NCBI GenBank assembly: GCA_041874725.1
Contig: CP097466.1
Coordinates: forward strand, 1,116,001-1,180,000
DNA from: Duganella sp. BuS-21
GTDB lineage: Bacteria > Pseudomonadota > Gammaproteobacteria > Burkholderiales > Burkholderiaceae_D
DNA: 64,000 nt
Direction of reading: 5' to 3'
Below the pieces are notes generated by a model. The model made no database searches, was not told the origin of the DNA, and saw nothing but the letters and a program-made list of their open reading frames with translations. This document shows positions 32,002 through 41,595 of this stretch, one piece after another (within the stretch, counting starts at the first letter, position 1; each line of letters begins with the position of its first letter). Made by a program: the position numbers and the translations under genes.

Positions 32002-33543
32002 ATGCTCAGTTCCGCCAACCTGCCCAACGACATCGCCGCCTTGAAGGCGCTGCTGCTCGCCCAAGACGAGGTGATGGAAGGCTTGCGCGAGCAACTGAAC
32101 ACGCGTGCCGTGGAGATCGAACACCTCAAGCTGCAGATCGCCAAATTGCGGCGCATGCAGTTTGGCCGCAAGTCGGAAAAGCTGGACCACCAAATCGAGC
32201 AGCTGGAATTGCAACTGGAAGACCTGCAGGCCGACGAGGCCGAGGCGGCACGCGAGATGCCGGCGGCCGACCAGGCGCCGCGCAAGAAGTCGGTGCGCCG
32301 ACCTTTGCCCGATCATCTTCCGCGCGACGAGAAGGTGTATGCGCCGACGGCCGAGGCTTGCCCTGCCTGCGGTGGCGGCCTGCGGCCACTGGGCGAAGAC
32401 GTGGCCGAGCAACTGGAGTTCGTGCCGGCCAGCTTGCGCGTGATCCGCCATGTGCGCCCCAAGCTGGCGTGCTCCTGCTGCGACGCCATCATCCAGGCGC
32501 CAGCGCCAAGCCGGCCGATCGAGCGCGGCATCGCCGGCCCTGGTCTGCTGGCGCACATCCTGGTGGCCAAGTTCGCCGATCATCTGCCGCTGTATCGCCA
32601 ATCCGTCATCTACGCTCGCGAGGGCGTTGATCTTGACCGTGCGCTGCTGGCGAGCTGGGTCGGAGCCAGCAGCGCGTTGCTGCGCCCGCTGGTTGACGCC
32701 ATTCGACGCCATGTGCTGGCCGCATCGAAGCTGCATGCCGACGATACCCCGATTCCAGTGCTGGCGCCGGGCAATGGCAAAACCAAGACGGCGCGCTTGT
32801 GGACCTATGTGCGTGACGACCGGCCTTCGGGCGACACCTCGCCGCCGGCGGTCTGGTTTGCCTATACGCCTGACCGCAAAGGCATCCATCCGCAAACGCA
32901 CCTGGCCAAGTTCGCGGGCGTGCTGCAAGCCGATGCCTACGCCGGCTTCAACGCTTTGTTCGAAGCTGGCACGATCCAAGAAGCGGCCTGTTGGGCGCAC
33001 GCGCGGCGCAAATTCCACGATCTGCATGCGGCGCGACCGACGCCGCTGACCACCGAGGCACTACGCCGAATCGCCGAGCTCTATGTGATCGAGGCCGAGA
33101 TCCGGGGTAAGCCGCCCGACCAACGAAGAGAAGTTCGGCGAACCCGCTCGCGCCCGCTGCTCGACGACTTGGAACGCTGGCTGCGCACCACGCTTGACAC
33201 GCTCTCGCGCAAGTCAGACACGGCGGCGGCGATCCTGTACGCGATCAAACTCTGGCCAGCGTTGCTGCGCTACTGCGAAGACGGCGCCGTCGAGATTGAT
33301 AACTCGGCAGCCGAACGCGCTTTGCGTGGCGTGGCCATTGGACGCCGCAACTATCTGTTTGCCGGCGCCGACAGCGGCGGCGAACGCGCGGCGGCGATCT
33401 ACTCGCTGATCGGCACGGCCAAGCTGAACGGTGTCGACCCCGAAGCCTGGTTGCGTCACGTGCTGACGCATATCGCCGATCATCCCGTCAACCGGGTTGA
33501 TGAATTCTTGCCTTGGAACTGCAACTTGCCAGCAGCCCTCTGA
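32002..33543 (+). CDS. tnpC: IS66 family transposase TnpC
   Basis: 513 residues from ATG 32002; an in-frame TTG at 31975 is an alternative. Order: N-terminal leucine-rich coiled coil ([23 protein letters not shown]), a zinc finger ([13 protein letters not shown] ... CSCC), then the DDE catalytic domain with aspartates in [11 protein letters not shown] and [12 protein letters not shown] and the glutamate in [10 protein letters not shown]. The C-terminal IS66 tail ([36 protein letters not shown]) is complete. No disruption, so the element may be active. Confidence 0.95.
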   Translation: MLSSANLPNDIAALKALLLAQDEVMEGLREQLNTRAVEIEHLKLQIAKLRRMQFGRKSEKLDHQIEQLELQLEDLQADEAEAAREMPAADQAPRKKSVRRPLPDHLPRDEKVYAPTAEACPACGGGLRPLGEDVAEQLEFVPASLRVIRHVRPKLACSCCDAIIQAPAPSRPIERGIAGPGLLAHILVAKFADHLPLYRQSVIYAREGVDLDRALLASWVGASSALLRPLVDAIRRHVLAASKLHADDTPIPVLAPGNGKTKTARLWTYVRDDRPSGDTSPPAVWFAYTPDRKGIHPQTHLAKFAGVLQADAYAGFNALFEAGTIQEAACWAHARRKFHDLHAARPTPLTTEALRRIAELYVIEAEIRGKPPDQRREVRRTRSRPLLDDLERWLRTTLDTLSRKSDTAAAILYAIKLWPALLRYCEDGAVEIDNSAAERALRGVAIGRRNYLFAGADSGGERAAAIYSLIGTAKLNGVDPEAWLRHVLTHIADHPVNRVDEFLPWNCNLPAAL

Positions 33544-33709
33544 GATGACGCCGCTTCCCAGCGGTGTGACGCCATCATCAATCAAATTTCCATCGCACTC
33601 AAGACGTCGCTGAGCTGACGCTTACTACTGACCCACCGTGCCGATCGAAAAATAACCCAGGGCGGGGCGCTGCGTTTTGAGTAGCAGCTGTGGATAAGTG
33701 TACCAAATA

Positions 33710-33758
33710 AAGAAGGGGAATTCGCGGAGGGCGTAGCCCGGAGCGAATTCCCCTTCTT
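33710..33758. terminator. large hairpin downstream of istB
   Basis: A perfect 16-bp stem: 33710-33725 (AAGAAGGGGAATTCGC) pairs with 33743-33758, with a 17-nt loop. It lies past the istB stop within the IS21-family element and could stop transcription entering or leaving it. Confidence 0.6.
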
Positions 33759-33797
33759 CGTGATTGCAGTAGTTAATGATATAAACGATTTATTCCG

Positions 33798-34625
33798 TTA
33801 TTTTTGTTTATCTGGCTTTCCTCCCGCAGCATCGTCGCCAAGAGCGGCATCGCCGGCCTTGCGCTTCTGCTCCCTTGCCTTGATCCGCCCTTTGGCCGCC
33901 ATGCTGCTGTGCTGAAAGCGGTACGACTCGTTCCCCGTCTCCACGATGTGGCAGTGATGGGTGAGCCGGTCGAGCAGCGCCGTGGTCATCTTGGCGTCGC
34001 CGAACACGCTCGACCATTCAGCGAAGTTCAGGTTTGTGGTGATGACGACGCTGGTGTGCTCGTACAGCTTCGACAGCAGGTGGAACAACAAGGCGCCGCC
34101 GGCCTGGCTGAAGGGCAGATACCCAAGTTCATCCAGGATGACCAGGTCCATGCGCAGCAGCGACAACGCCAGCCTGCCCGCCTTGCCGTCGCGCTTTTCG
34201 CGCTCCAGCACGTTGACCAGGTCGACGGTGGAGTAAAACCGCACCCGCTTGCCCTTGGCGGTTATGCCCGACACGGCCATTGCGGTCGCGAGATGGGTTT
34301 TGCCGGTGCCAGGGCCGCCAATGAGCACGACATTCTGTGCCGTGTCGGTGAACTCCAGTGTGGCCAGTTGCCGCACCAAGGCTTGATCGACCTTGGACGA
34401 GGTGAAATCGAAGCCGGCCAAGTCCCGGTGCAGGGGGAATTTGGCGGCCGACATCTGATGGCTGACCGAGCGCATGGCCCGGTCGGTGTGCTCGGCCTGC
34501 AGCAAATGCTCGACCAGCCACTGGGAGGTCGCAAGCGCGCTGCCGCCTTGCCCGCTCAGGTCGGTCCAGGCGCCGGCCATGCCGTGCAGGCGCAGCTCCT
34601 TGAGTTGGATGGTGACGTCACGCAT
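33798..34625 (-). CDS. istB: IS21 family ATPase IstB
   Basis: 275 residues, DnaC/DnaA-like AAA+ helper of the IS21 transposase. Walker [10 protein letters not shown], Walker [13 protein letters not shown], sensor-1 [12 protein letters not shown] and the box [19 protein letters not shown]. It assembles on target DNA and directs IstA. The start overlaps the istA stop by 8 bp, as is usual for IS21. The lysine-rich C-terminal tail is longer than in many homologues. Intact. Confidence 0.96.
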   Translation of the reverse strand: MRDVTIQLKELRLHGMAGAWTDLSGQGGSALATSQWLVEHLLQAEHTDRAMRSVSHQMSAAKFPLHRDLAGFDFTSSKVDQALVRQLATLEFTDTAQNVVLIGGPGTGKTHLATAMAVSGITAKGKRVRFYSTVDLVNVLEREKRDGKAGRLALSLLRMDLVILDELGYLPFSQAGGALLFHLLSKLYEHTSVVITTNLNFAEWSSVFGDAKMTTALLDRLTHHCHIVETGNESYRFQHSSMAAKGRIKAREQKRKAGDAALGDDAAGGKPDKQK

Positions 34626-36150
34626 GGTCGGCTCCCATCAAGGCGTCAACACCGCCATCGACGCGCAGGCTGTCGTAGCGGCCGGTGTTGGCCGCCGGTG
34701 CCTCCGTCAGCTGCAGGCTGGTCTCCGCTGATGCCGGAACCGGCCCGGCATTGAGGCGTGCCAGCACGTTCTCGACGTGCTCGGCGCTCAAGGCGCCGGA
34801 TTCGACCACCAGTTCGACCGCCACCAGTACCGCCGCCAGCCCCGCAGTGGGTACGACGGCCAGAACCTGCGCCATCACCCTGTCGCCGCCGGCGTGGCGC
34901 ATCAGGCCCTGTTTGAGGTGCATCAGCGGCGCCGGCAGGTCGGCGAAGGGGGCGCCGTTGCGTAGCGCGCCCGGTTTGCGCTGCACCAGCGGGATGTAGT
35001 GCTCCCAGTCGTAGCGGACCAGGCCGCGCTCGGTCATGCGCTCATGGTTGGCGACGACGGCGTCGCCGGCGACGATGCAGACGCGGTCTGGATACAGCCG
35101 CGCGCTGACCATCTGGCCGGCGTGTTCGCACGGCACCGAATAGCGGTTGCGGCTCACCGTCACCAGGCAGGTGGACGATATCCGCGCCGGCTTTTCAACG
35201 TAGCCGTCGAACGGCGTGGGCATCGGCATCATCTGCGACTGCTCCTGCTCGAGCACGTCGGCCACGCTCAGCGCCGGGTACTCCGGATGGCGCAACTCGC
35301 TCCACAGCGCGCGGCAGCGCTGCCCCAGCCAGGCGTTCAACTCGGCGAAGGATCGGAACTGACGGGTCTGCGCGTCGATCCAGATGCGTCGGCGGCTGTC
35401 CTGCACGTTCTTCTCGACCACGCCTTTTTCCCAGCCCGAAGCTACGTTGCAGAAGTCGGCATCGAACAGGTAGTGGGCGCACATGACCGCGAAGCGCGCG
35501 TTGACGATCCGCCCCTTGCCCTTGTTAACCTTGTCGACCGCCGTCTTCATGTTGTCGTAGATGCCCCGGCGCGGCACGCCGCCGAGCGCGGCGAACGAGC
35601 GGGTGTGGGCGTCGAACAGCATCTCGTGGCCCTGACTGGGGTAGGCGACCAGCCAGAAGGCGCGGCTGGCACACAGCTTCAGGTGCGACACCTGCATGCG
35701 CCGGTAGATGCCACCGACGACCAGGCCTTCCTCGCTCCAGTCGAACTGGAAGGCCTCGCCCTGTTCGAAGCTGAGCGGCACGAAGGCGCGCGGGGCGTTG
35801 CCTTCGCGGCCGCGCCATTCGCGGGTGAAATCGGTGACGCGGCTGTAGCTGCCGGTGTAGCCTTCGGCCTGGATCTGCACAAACAAGGCTTTGCTGGTAC
35901 GGCGGTTTTGCTTGATACGGTGGGAGTCGGACTTGAGGGCTTGCTCCAGCGTGGCGTGGTACGGAGTCAGTTTGTTGGCGACCTCGCCGCGCCGGTAGCG
36001 CGGCGGCGCCACCACCTCGGCTTCGGGCTTCCTGAGCCATTTGCGCAGCGTGTTGCGGGCTAACCCTGTGCGCTTCGAGATTTCGTGCAGCGACAGCTTG
36101 TCGCGCAGATGCATCCGTCGAACCTTGCCTAACATTTCCATGGTGATCAC
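34618..36150 (-). CDS. istA: IS21 family transposase IstA
   Basis: 510 residues. N-terminal helix-turn-helix ([37 protein letters not shown]), then an rve-type integrase core: aspartate in [15 protein letters not shown], aspartate in [14 protein letters not shown] and glutamate in [19 protein letters not shown], giving the DDE triad. The C-terminal beta-barrel domain ([24 protein letters not shown]) is also present. Intact and coupled to istB. An internal ATG at 36141 is an equally possible start. Confidence 0.95.
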   Translation of the reverse strand: MITMEMLGKVRRMHLRDKLSLHEISKRTGLARNTLRKWLRKPEAEVVAPPRYRRGEVANKLTPYHATLEQALKSDSHRIKQNRRTSKALFVQIQAEGYTGSYSRVTDFTREWRGREGNAPRAFVPLSFEQGEAFQFDWSEEGLVVGGIYRRMQVSHLKLCASRAFWLVAYPSQGHEMLFDAHTRSFAALGGVPRRGIYDNMKTAVDKVNKGKGRIVNARFAVMCAHYLFDADFCNVASGWEKGVVEKNVQDSRRRIWIDAQTRQFRSFAELNAWLGQRCRALWSELRHPEYPALSVADVLEQEQSQMMPMPTPFDGYVEKPARISSTCLVTVSRNRYSVPCEHAGQMVSARLYPDRVCIVAGDAVVANHERMTERGLVRYDWEHYIPLVQRKPGALRNGAPFADLPAPLMHLKQGLMRHAGGDRVMAQVLAVVPTAGLAAVLVAVELVVESGALSAEHVENVLARLNAGPVPASAETSLQLTEAPAANTGRYDSLRVDGGVDALMGADHA

Positions 36151-36258
36151 CTATTATTTCTCCCGCCTAATAATTAGGCAGGAGTAGTAGAACACCTGGG
36201 TCAGTTTTCAGTCGGCACAACAGCTATTGCTGGGTCAGTTTTCGGTCGGCGCCAACAC

Positions 36259-37230
36259 GCCAACGGGAAAGTGCTCATCTTGGATGAACTCAATCTCCGC
36301 CGGGGTACAGCCGTGTCGCTGTACGGCCTGTTCAGTGGTCAGACGAAGCCGCGCATGGGGGCTGGCTACAGTATGGGCGAGCAGCGAGCATGGAATGTGT
36401 CGGTAATATCGACGGGCGAAGTGTCGATGGCGGAGCACGTCAAGGTGGAGGACCGGCGTCAGATTAAAGAGGGCGAGGCGGCTCGCATGTTAGACGTCCC
36501 GATCGACGAACTGCTGCCGTGCGGTGACACGGTCGTCGTGGACGCGCTCAAGAATGACTGCGACAAGTACTTCGGCACTGCCGGACCGGCTTTCGCTCGG
36601 ATGGTCCTTACGCGCTTCGGCGGCGACCCTGCCGTGACCAGCTCGACGATAGTGTCTGAGGTTGACGCGCTGCGCGACCTGTTGTGCGAGGAAGCGGTCA
36701 CTAACGGCTTCAAGCTGAAGTCGCAGCATCGCCGCGCAATGCGCCGCTTCGGACTGGCCGCGCTGGCGGGCAAGTGGGCGGCGGCCGAAGGAATACTGCC
36801 GCACACAGAGGAGGAGGTGATGGCAGCAGTGCGCGCGGTGCGCGATACATGGCTCGGCGGGCAGGCGTACCAGTCGGAAGAGGCGCAGGCGATCGTGGTC
36901 ATACGCGATTACATCCAGCGCTTCCACGGACAGATGTTGGTCACGGGCAGTCCTCGTAGCATGGATCGGCCGCCCAGCAACTGCCACGGTATCCTGCACC
37001 ACGACCGCGTGCTGCTGACCGACGACCAGTTTCGTGCCGCGTGCGGCGGCTTGGATGCGCGCATGGTTGCCCGGGCGTTGGACGAGGCGGGAGTCTTGCA
37101 CCGCCAGGACGACCAGTACAAGGCCAAGGTGTCGATCGCGGAATTGCAAATCAACAAGGTGCGATTCTATGACCTGAAGTTGGACCGGCTGTTCGACGAG
37201 GCCGCCGATGATGGCGCCGAACCGCACTGA
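36259..37230 (+). pseudogene. DUF927 family protein, 5' truncated by IS21
   Basis: About 323 codons remain, reading ANGKVLILDELNLRRGTAVSLYGLFSGQTKPRMGAGYS then WNVSVISTGEVSMAEHV: the C-terminal part of DUF927, a helicase/primase-like domain found in integrated plasmids and tRNA-linked islands. The frame runs straight out of the IS21 right end, and the N-terminal half with its Walker A region is missing. It is not on the other side of the IS either, so DNA was lost. GTG at 36271 could start a shortened protein, but no ribosome site is evident. It is the only trace of a replication or mobilisation gene in the island. Confidence 0.75.
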
Positions 37231-37298
37231 TTAGTCGGTCCGCGCGACCGGCCATTCTGCATACCTACGGTCGAATGGTCGTTGTGATGGACTTTAAT

Positions 37299-37362
37299 GG
37301 GTCGATCCATGCTTCAAGCATGGATCGACCCTGCCGACCCTGCCGACCCTGCCGACCCTGCC
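37299..37362. repeat. 14-bp-stem hairpin followed by four 9-bp tandem repeats
   Basis: GGGTCGATCCATGC (37299-37312) pairs perfectly with 37318-37331 around a TTCAA loop. Overlapping its end, GACCCTGCC is repeated four times without change (37327-37362). It lies 40 bp before the nuclease-like gene and may affect its transcription or simply terminate the upstream unit. Confidence 0.75.
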
Positions 37363-37401
37363 ACTGGTAGAATGAGCTCGATCAATAAAGGAGACGAGCC
37401 C

Positions 37402-38556
37402 ATGGCGATAGTGCAGGAGATCGAGGCGATCCGCGCCGGAATTAAGGCAGGGCGATTCCCCAACGAGGCGTCAGTATCACAGGGGATTGTGCTTAGGCTA
37501 CTCAATGCTCTTGGCTGGCCTGCTTACGATACGGATGCCGTATGGCCGGAATATGCGCTCGGTGGCCGCCGAGTCGATTTTGCTCTGTGCAGCCCTCCGT
37601 CCAAGCCCATCGCCTTCATTGAGGTCAAGCAGATCGGTCAAAGTGACGGAGCTGAGCGACAGCTCTTTGAGTACGCTTTCCACATTGGCGTGCCTATGGC
37701 GATCCTCACCGACGGCCGCGAGTGGAACTTTTTCTTACCCGGCGAGCAAGGTGATTATGGTGAACGTAGGGTGTACAAACTGGATATAGTTGATCGTGAC
37801 GTGACGGAATGCGTCGAACGACTGGAACGATATTTGCTGCATTCGGCGGTCACTTCGGGGGCAGCGATGCAGGCTGCCCGTGACGACTACCGCAATGTCT
37901 CGAAGGACCGCCAGATGCTCGCGGTCCTTCCCAAGGCTTGGAGCCAGCTCATAGCCGAGGATGACGATATGTTATTGGAGATCGTCGCAGACCGCGTTGA
38001 GAGCCTATGCGGTTTTAAGCCCGGTCCCGACATGGTCGCCGCATTTTTGAAAGCAAGCGTTTTTAACTCCGCGCCGCGTATTCCGCAAGCTAGGGTGGCA
38101 ACAACGTTGGCGCCGCTCCTTGTAGCCGAACCAGAGACCCAGATGCGGACAACTGATCTGTCGCCAATCACTTCGAAGACAGTCTCGGCTCAACGATCTG
38201 GTGGCCTGTCTTCAGGCCAGACAGGTTTTACTTTTAAAGGGGTCTTTCATCCTGCTCGGAATGCCATCGACACGCTGCGTCAGGTGTTCGACTTTTTCGT
38301 CCATAACGACCCATCTTTTGCAGAACGCTTCGCTGGGTTACCACGCCATGGTCGTACCCGGCGCTACCTCGCGCGTGAAGCCAATGATCTGTATCGAGAG
38401 AGGCCTGACTTGGTCCGCGAGTGTTCTGTCAAGCTGGCTTCTGGTTGGTGGATGAGCACAAACCATAGCAAGCAGACTATCGGCCAGATCATCGCTATGG
38501 CCTGCGACGTCGCTCAAGTGAATTTTGGCACGGACTTGGTAGTGAAGCTTGACTGA
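37402..38556 (+). CDS. restriction-type nuclease with N-terminal PD-(D/E)XK domain
   Basis: 384 residues from the ATG at 37402 (GGAG 9 nt upstream). Residues about 1-130 resemble the HsdR-N/type IV restriction nuclease fold: VWPEYALGGRRVDFAL supplies the aspartate and AFIEVKQIG the E-x-K, with a preceding conserved glutamate in PEY. A helical linker follows, then a C-terminal region FTFKGVFHPARNAIDTLRQVFDFF and FGTDLVVKLD not recognised further. No methyltransferase or specificity gene is adjacent. A solitary defence nuclease is plausible. The DUF927 remnant lies upstream and an IS30 element downstream. Confidence 0.7.
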   Translation: MAIVQEIEAIRAGIKAGRFPNEASVSQGIVLRLLNALGWPAYDTDAVWPEYALGGRRVDFALCSPPSKPIAFIEVKQIGQSDGAERQLFEYAFHIGVPMAILTDGREWNFFLPGEQGDYGERRVYKLDIVDRDVTECVERLERYLLHSAVTSGAAMQAARDDYRNVSKDRQMLAVLPKAWSQLIAEDDDMLLEIVADRVESLCGFKPGPDMVAAFLKASVFNSAPRIPQARVATTLAPLLVAEPETQMRTTDLSPITSKTVSAQRSGGLSSGQTGFTFKGVFHPARNAIDTLRQVFDFFVHNDPSFAERFAGLPRHGRTRRYLAREANDLYRERPDLVRECSVKLASGWWMSTNHSKQTIGQIIAMACDVAQVNFGTDLVVKLD

Positions 38557-38692
38557 CCAGCCGTCGTCATAACAACGATTACCCAGGTCCGATCCCCAGT
38601 TGATTTGGGTATCTGGCCAGCGCCGCATAAGCGATTTCGGGCTTAAGTGTTTCCATTGCAGTTTAATCTGTTGCGCTTGTCGAGTAAGGCTA

Positions 38693-39789
38693 GGCGTTCT
38701 CAAGAACCAAGTGCAACACCTCCTTGCTGTAAGGTGCTGCAATGCCGAGAAACTATTTTCACCTGACTCCACAAGACCGCGCGGTCGTCATGCTTATGCG
38801 CGACGACCAGTGCAGCATCCGATCCATTGCTAAACGCCTTGGCCGTTCGGCCAGCACGATCAGCCGCGAACTCAAGCGCGCCGGCGCCGCTGGCGTGTAT
38901 GATGCCAACCACGCTCAGATGCAGGCCCTTGCGCAGCGCGTCAAGCCTCGTAAAGCCCCCAAGCTACATGTTCACAGCATGCTGTTCATCGTTGTGCGCC
39001 ATCTTCTCAACCTACGCTGGTCGCCCCAGCAAATTGCTGGCAGGCTCAAATCCATGTGGCCCAACGATTCCGCCGAAACAGTCTCCCACGAGACCATCTA
39101 TAACGCCATCTATCTGCATCCGCGCGGCGAACTCAAGCGAGAGCTAATCGCCTGCTTGCGTCATCACAATCAGGTGCGCAAGCCTCGCAGCCAGGGCGTC
39201 GACCGCCGCAACCAGATCGTGGACATGCAAAGCATCCATATCAGGCCGCCAGAGGTCGAGGACCGGCTCATCCCAGGCCACTGGGAGGGCGACTTGATCA
39301 AGGGGGCTGGCAACCGTTCGTCGGTCGGCACCCTGGTCGAGCGCGCCACCGGCTTCGTGGTGCTGGCCAGGATGGACAACGCCACCACTAAAGCCGTAGT
39401 CGACAGCTTTGCCGCTGTGCTCAACCGGGAACCCGCCGCCATGCGCAAGACCATGACGTATGACCAGGGCCGTGAAATGCACAGCCATAAAACCCTGACC
39501 GAGCGCACTGGCGTGCAGATCTATTTCGCAGACCCGCACAGCCCATGGCAGCGTGGCTCCAACGAAAATACAAACGGCTTGTTACGCCAGTACATGCCCA
39601 AAGGATCGGACCTGTCGATCTACTCGCAGGACGAACTCGATGCCATCGCGCTCGAACTCAATCAGCGCCCCCGCGCTCGTTTCGGCTTCGCATCGCCGCT
39701 GGCCGTCTATACTGCGCATATGGAACAACTAAATAACCCAGCCATCGCTGTTCATTAACTCAGTGTTGCAGTTGGTTCTTGAAACCGCC
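38693..39789 (+). mobile_element. complete IS30-family element
   Basis: 1097 bp. Inverted ends: the left begins GGCGTTCTCAAGAACCAA and the complement of the right GGCGGTTTCAAGAACCAA; both continue TGCAACAC after one base. A 3-bp target duplication CTA lies at 38690-38692 and 39790-39792. One intact transposase gene. Confidence 0.93.
38742..39758 (+). CDS. IS30 family transposase
   Basis: 338 residues. N-terminal helix-turn-helix (CSIRSIAKRLGRSASTISRELKRAG), the WSPQQIAGRLK and SHETIYNAIY motifs, then the IS30 DDE core: aspartate in GHWEGDLIKG, aspartate in MTYDQGREMHSH and glutamate in WQRGSNENTNGLLRQYMPKG. The C-terminus NQRPRARFGFASPLAVY is typical. No disruption. It lies within its own inverted repeats and fills most of the element. 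Confidence 0.96.
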   Translation: MPRNYFHLTPQDRAVVMLMRDDQCSIRSIAKRLGRSASTISRELKRAGAAGVYDANHAQMQALAQRVKPRKAPKLHVHSMLFIVVRHLLNLRWSPQQIAGRLKSMWPNDSAETVSHETIYNAIYLHPRGELKRELIACLRHHNQVRKPRSQGVDRRNQIVDMQSIHIRPPEVEDRLIPGHWEGDLIKGAGNRSSVGTLVERATGFVVLARMDNATTKAVVDSFAAVLNREPAAMRKTMTYDQGREMHSHKTLTERTGVQIYFADPHSPWQRGSNENTNGLLRQYMPKGSDLSIYSQDELDAIALELNQRPRARFGFASPLAVYTAHMEQLNNPAIAVH

Positions 39790-39866
39790 CTACGTACCCA
39801 TGTTATAGTGGGAAATATTGCTTATGCATAACTTAGTCACAAGCGCAATTTTGATCGAGATCTCAC

Positions 39867-40901
39867 ATGTCTTCTTATGCATTTTGGAACAATAAAGGTG
39901 GTGTGGGAAAAAGCTTCCTCTGCTTCGTCGCGGCATGCGAATACGCTCATCGTAATCCAGATGTTGACGTTATAGTGATTGACCTCTGTCCACAGGCAAA
40001 CACCTCTGAAATGATACTCGGTGGGCAAGCAGAGGGCGGAAAGATCATTAAGAAATTCTTGAAGCCCGGTCCTGATCGGGTGAGCGTGGGGGGCTATCTC
40101 GAACAACGGCTCAGTTCCCCGTTCATTCAAATTGAGGATGCAGCACGTTATGCAATCTCGGTGAATGATTACAACGACAAAATACCCACAAACCTTTCTC
40201 TGGTTTGCGGTGACAACTTAGTTGAAGTGCTAGGAGAGGCTGTGCGTCAGACGGCACAACTCTCAGTGCCGGTAACCGCATGGAAAAAAGTAATAAGTTG
40301 GATTAAAGACTTGCAGGATGCAATTAGGGAGGCTAGGGAGAATGACTGCGTATTCTTTATCGATTGTAACCCTAGTTTTGCCATCTATACACAACTTGCA
40401 GTAGCTGCTGCCGATAATTTAGTCATTCCATTTACGGCGGACGAAAGCTCGCGTCGGGGAATTGAGAACATCATAGCGCTGCTTTATGGCCAAGGCGATG
40501 ACTATATTGCCAGCTTTGCGCGATTGAGCTTCTTTAAGCGTGCAAAAGAAGAAGGTATCAAACTACCAAGGCTGCACACTTTTATCTCCAATCGCGTTAC
40601 TCTTTTTGACGGAGAACCGAGCAAGGCGTTCCAAGCAGCGAATAAGGCCATTCACAGCACAATTGAACGAATTTTCAAGAAACACCGAACCATCTTTGCC
40701 TACCCTAAAGTTGCGGTTGCTGATCGTTTTGTCGACTTCCCCGATTATCACGGCGTTTCAGTTGTCGTCTCCCTAACTGGAACTCCAATTCACCGTCTTA
40801 AAGCTGGCCCCAAGAACATCAACGGGGAGCGAATCCAAGTTAATGTGGGCCCTCTAAAAGGATACAAAGATGCCTTGGGCAAGCTTATTGAGTTTCTCTA
40901 A
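39867..40901 (+). CDS. ParA/MinD-like P-loop ATPase, coupled to HEPN gene
   Basis: 344 residues. Deviant Walker A WNNKGGVGKSF (lysine pair at 10 and 15) at the very N-terminus, Walker B VIVIDLCPQAN near 36-44 and a second hydrophobic DCNPSF strand (FFIDCNPSFAIYTQLAVAAAD) that binds the nucleotide partner as in ParA proteins. No DNA-binding N-domain and no ParB gene follows, so classical partitioning is unlikely. Instead a HEPN-domain gene starts on the last base of the stop codon. Base composition is clearly more AT-rich than the flanking chromosome, indicating foreign origin. IS30 ends 77 bp upstream. Function unknown; a defence role is inferred. Confidence 0.8.
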   Translation: MSSYAFWNNKGGVGKSFLCFVAACEYAHRNPDVDVIVIDLCPQANTSEMILGGQAEGGKIIKKFLKPGPDRVSVGGYLEQRLSSPFIQIEDAARYAISVNDYNDKIPTNLSLVCGDNLVEVLGEAVRQTAQLSVPVTAWKKVISWIKDLQDAIREARENDCVFFIDCNPSFAIYTQLAVAAADNLVIPFTADESSRRGIENIIALLYGQGDDYIASFARLSFFKRAKEEGIKLPRLHTFISNRVTLFDGEPSKAFQAANKAIHSTIERIFKKHRTIFAYPKVAVADRFVDFPDYHGVSVVVSLTGTPIHRLKAGPKNINGERIQVNVGPLKGYKDALGKLIEFL

Positions 40902-41512
40902 TGTCATCGGCATCAAAGGCAAAATTTGATACTCTGCTACTTCGCTCGGATTCGTTGAGCAGTGTTGCAGGAGGTATCAGGAAGAAGAGTGACTCTGCGA
41001 CCAAGACGCTTCTTCTTCACGCCGCCTTAGCAACGCAGGTAGCTGCATGGGAGGTCTACGTAAAAGGCGTTGCCGGCGAATACTTTGCGGTCACGACCAA
41101 GACTGCAGATTCAAGCTTTTCTTCACTGCATGAATTGCTTCAGGATCGGATGAAAGCGGCGGCTAAGAAGCTTAACACTCCCAACAGTTTCAACAGCCGT
41201 GAATTCTTGATGACCTATACCGGGTTTGATCCATGGTCGAGTTGGACAGGCGCGAAGTTCGGTTCCACCGTGTTCAGCAATGCATTACTGAGTCGAAGCC
41301 GCTTGGATGAAATCCTTGCGCTTCGCCATAGCTTCGCTCACGGCTTCACAATGCCTGCGCATAGTTGGAACGTGAACACCGGCGGTGCCGCGCATTTGGA
41401 TTGCCGCATAGTGCGAGATTGTGGTCGCTTCTTTTCGGACATTTGCCATCGGACAGATAGTGCGTTCTCTAATCACATTCACCAACAGCATGCGATTGCA
41501 AAGCCGTGGTAG
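40901..41512 (+). CDS. HEPN-like (possible RNase) protein coupled to ParA-like ATPase
   Basis: 203 residues, mostly helical. The HEPN signature R-x4-H is at R142-H147 in ILALRHSFAHGF, preceded by a long helical region (LLLHAALATQVAAWEVYVKGVAGEYF) as in RiboL-PSP-HEPN proteins. HEPN proteins are frequently RNases in toxin-antitoxin and abortive-infection systems. The ATG shares one base with the ParA-like stop (TAATG), so the pair is translated together. A hairpin follows 57 bp downstream. Enzyme activity is inferred from the motif only, and overall similarity to characterised HEPN families is not evident by eye. Confidence 0.6.
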   Translation: MSSASKAKFDTLLLRSDSLSSVAGGIRKKSDSATKTLLLHAALATQVAAWEVYVKGVAGEYFAVTTKTADSSFSSLHELLQDRMKAAAKKLNTPNSFNSREFLMTYTGFDPWSSWTGAKFGSTVFSNALLSRSRLDEILALRHSFAHGFTMPAHSWNVNTGGAAHLDCRIVRDCGRFFSDICHRTDSAFSNHIHQQHAIAKPW

Positions 41513-41568
41513 AGGGCAGCGTTCTGTTTTGAAGCCTTAAGTTTTTGATCTCCGTACCGCAAATGGAC

Positions 41569-41589
41569 CGACGCAAGGACTTTGCGTCG
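41569..41589 (+). terminator. hairpin after the ParA-HEPN unit
   Basis: CGACGCAA (41569-41576), loop GGACT, TTGCGTCG (41582-41589), followed by TTTAA. A modest intrinsic terminator 57 bp past the HEPN gene. Confidence 0.55.
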
Positions 41590-41595
41590 TTTAAG

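Larger units (their letters stand above)
31144..33625 (+). mobile_element. complete IS66-family element
   Basis: 2482 bp with inverted ends beginning GTAAGCGTC (left 31144; right complement ending at 33625) that share GTAAGCGTC, AGCG and CGTCT blocks. The direct target duplication TACTGACC is at 31136-31143 and 33626-33633, 8 bp as usual for IS66. Three intact genes tnpA-tnpB-tnpC lie inside. It is inserted within the left terminal repeat of the IS21-family element. Confidence 0.95.
31119..36257. mobile_element. IS21-family element, interrupted by an IS66-family element
   Basis: The left end (TGTTGGCGCCGACC then CAATACTGACC, resuming CA after the IS66 insert) and the complement of the right end (TGTTGGCGCCGACC then GAAAACTGACCCA) match at 25 of 27 positions. 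Second internal copies lie at 33638-33659 and 36197-36218, the multiple terminal repeats typical of IS21. Without the 2482-bp IS66 and its 8-bp duplication the element is about 2.65 kb. istA and istB are intact. Outside the ends there is no target duplication; the right side cuts a DUF927 gene. Confidence 0.85.

Noticed and set aside
39867..40901. ParA gene as a plasmid or chromosome partition system.
   Set aside because: No ParB-like gene, no parS-like repeats nearby, and the next coupled gene is a HEPN-like protein. The window shows no replication origin genes.
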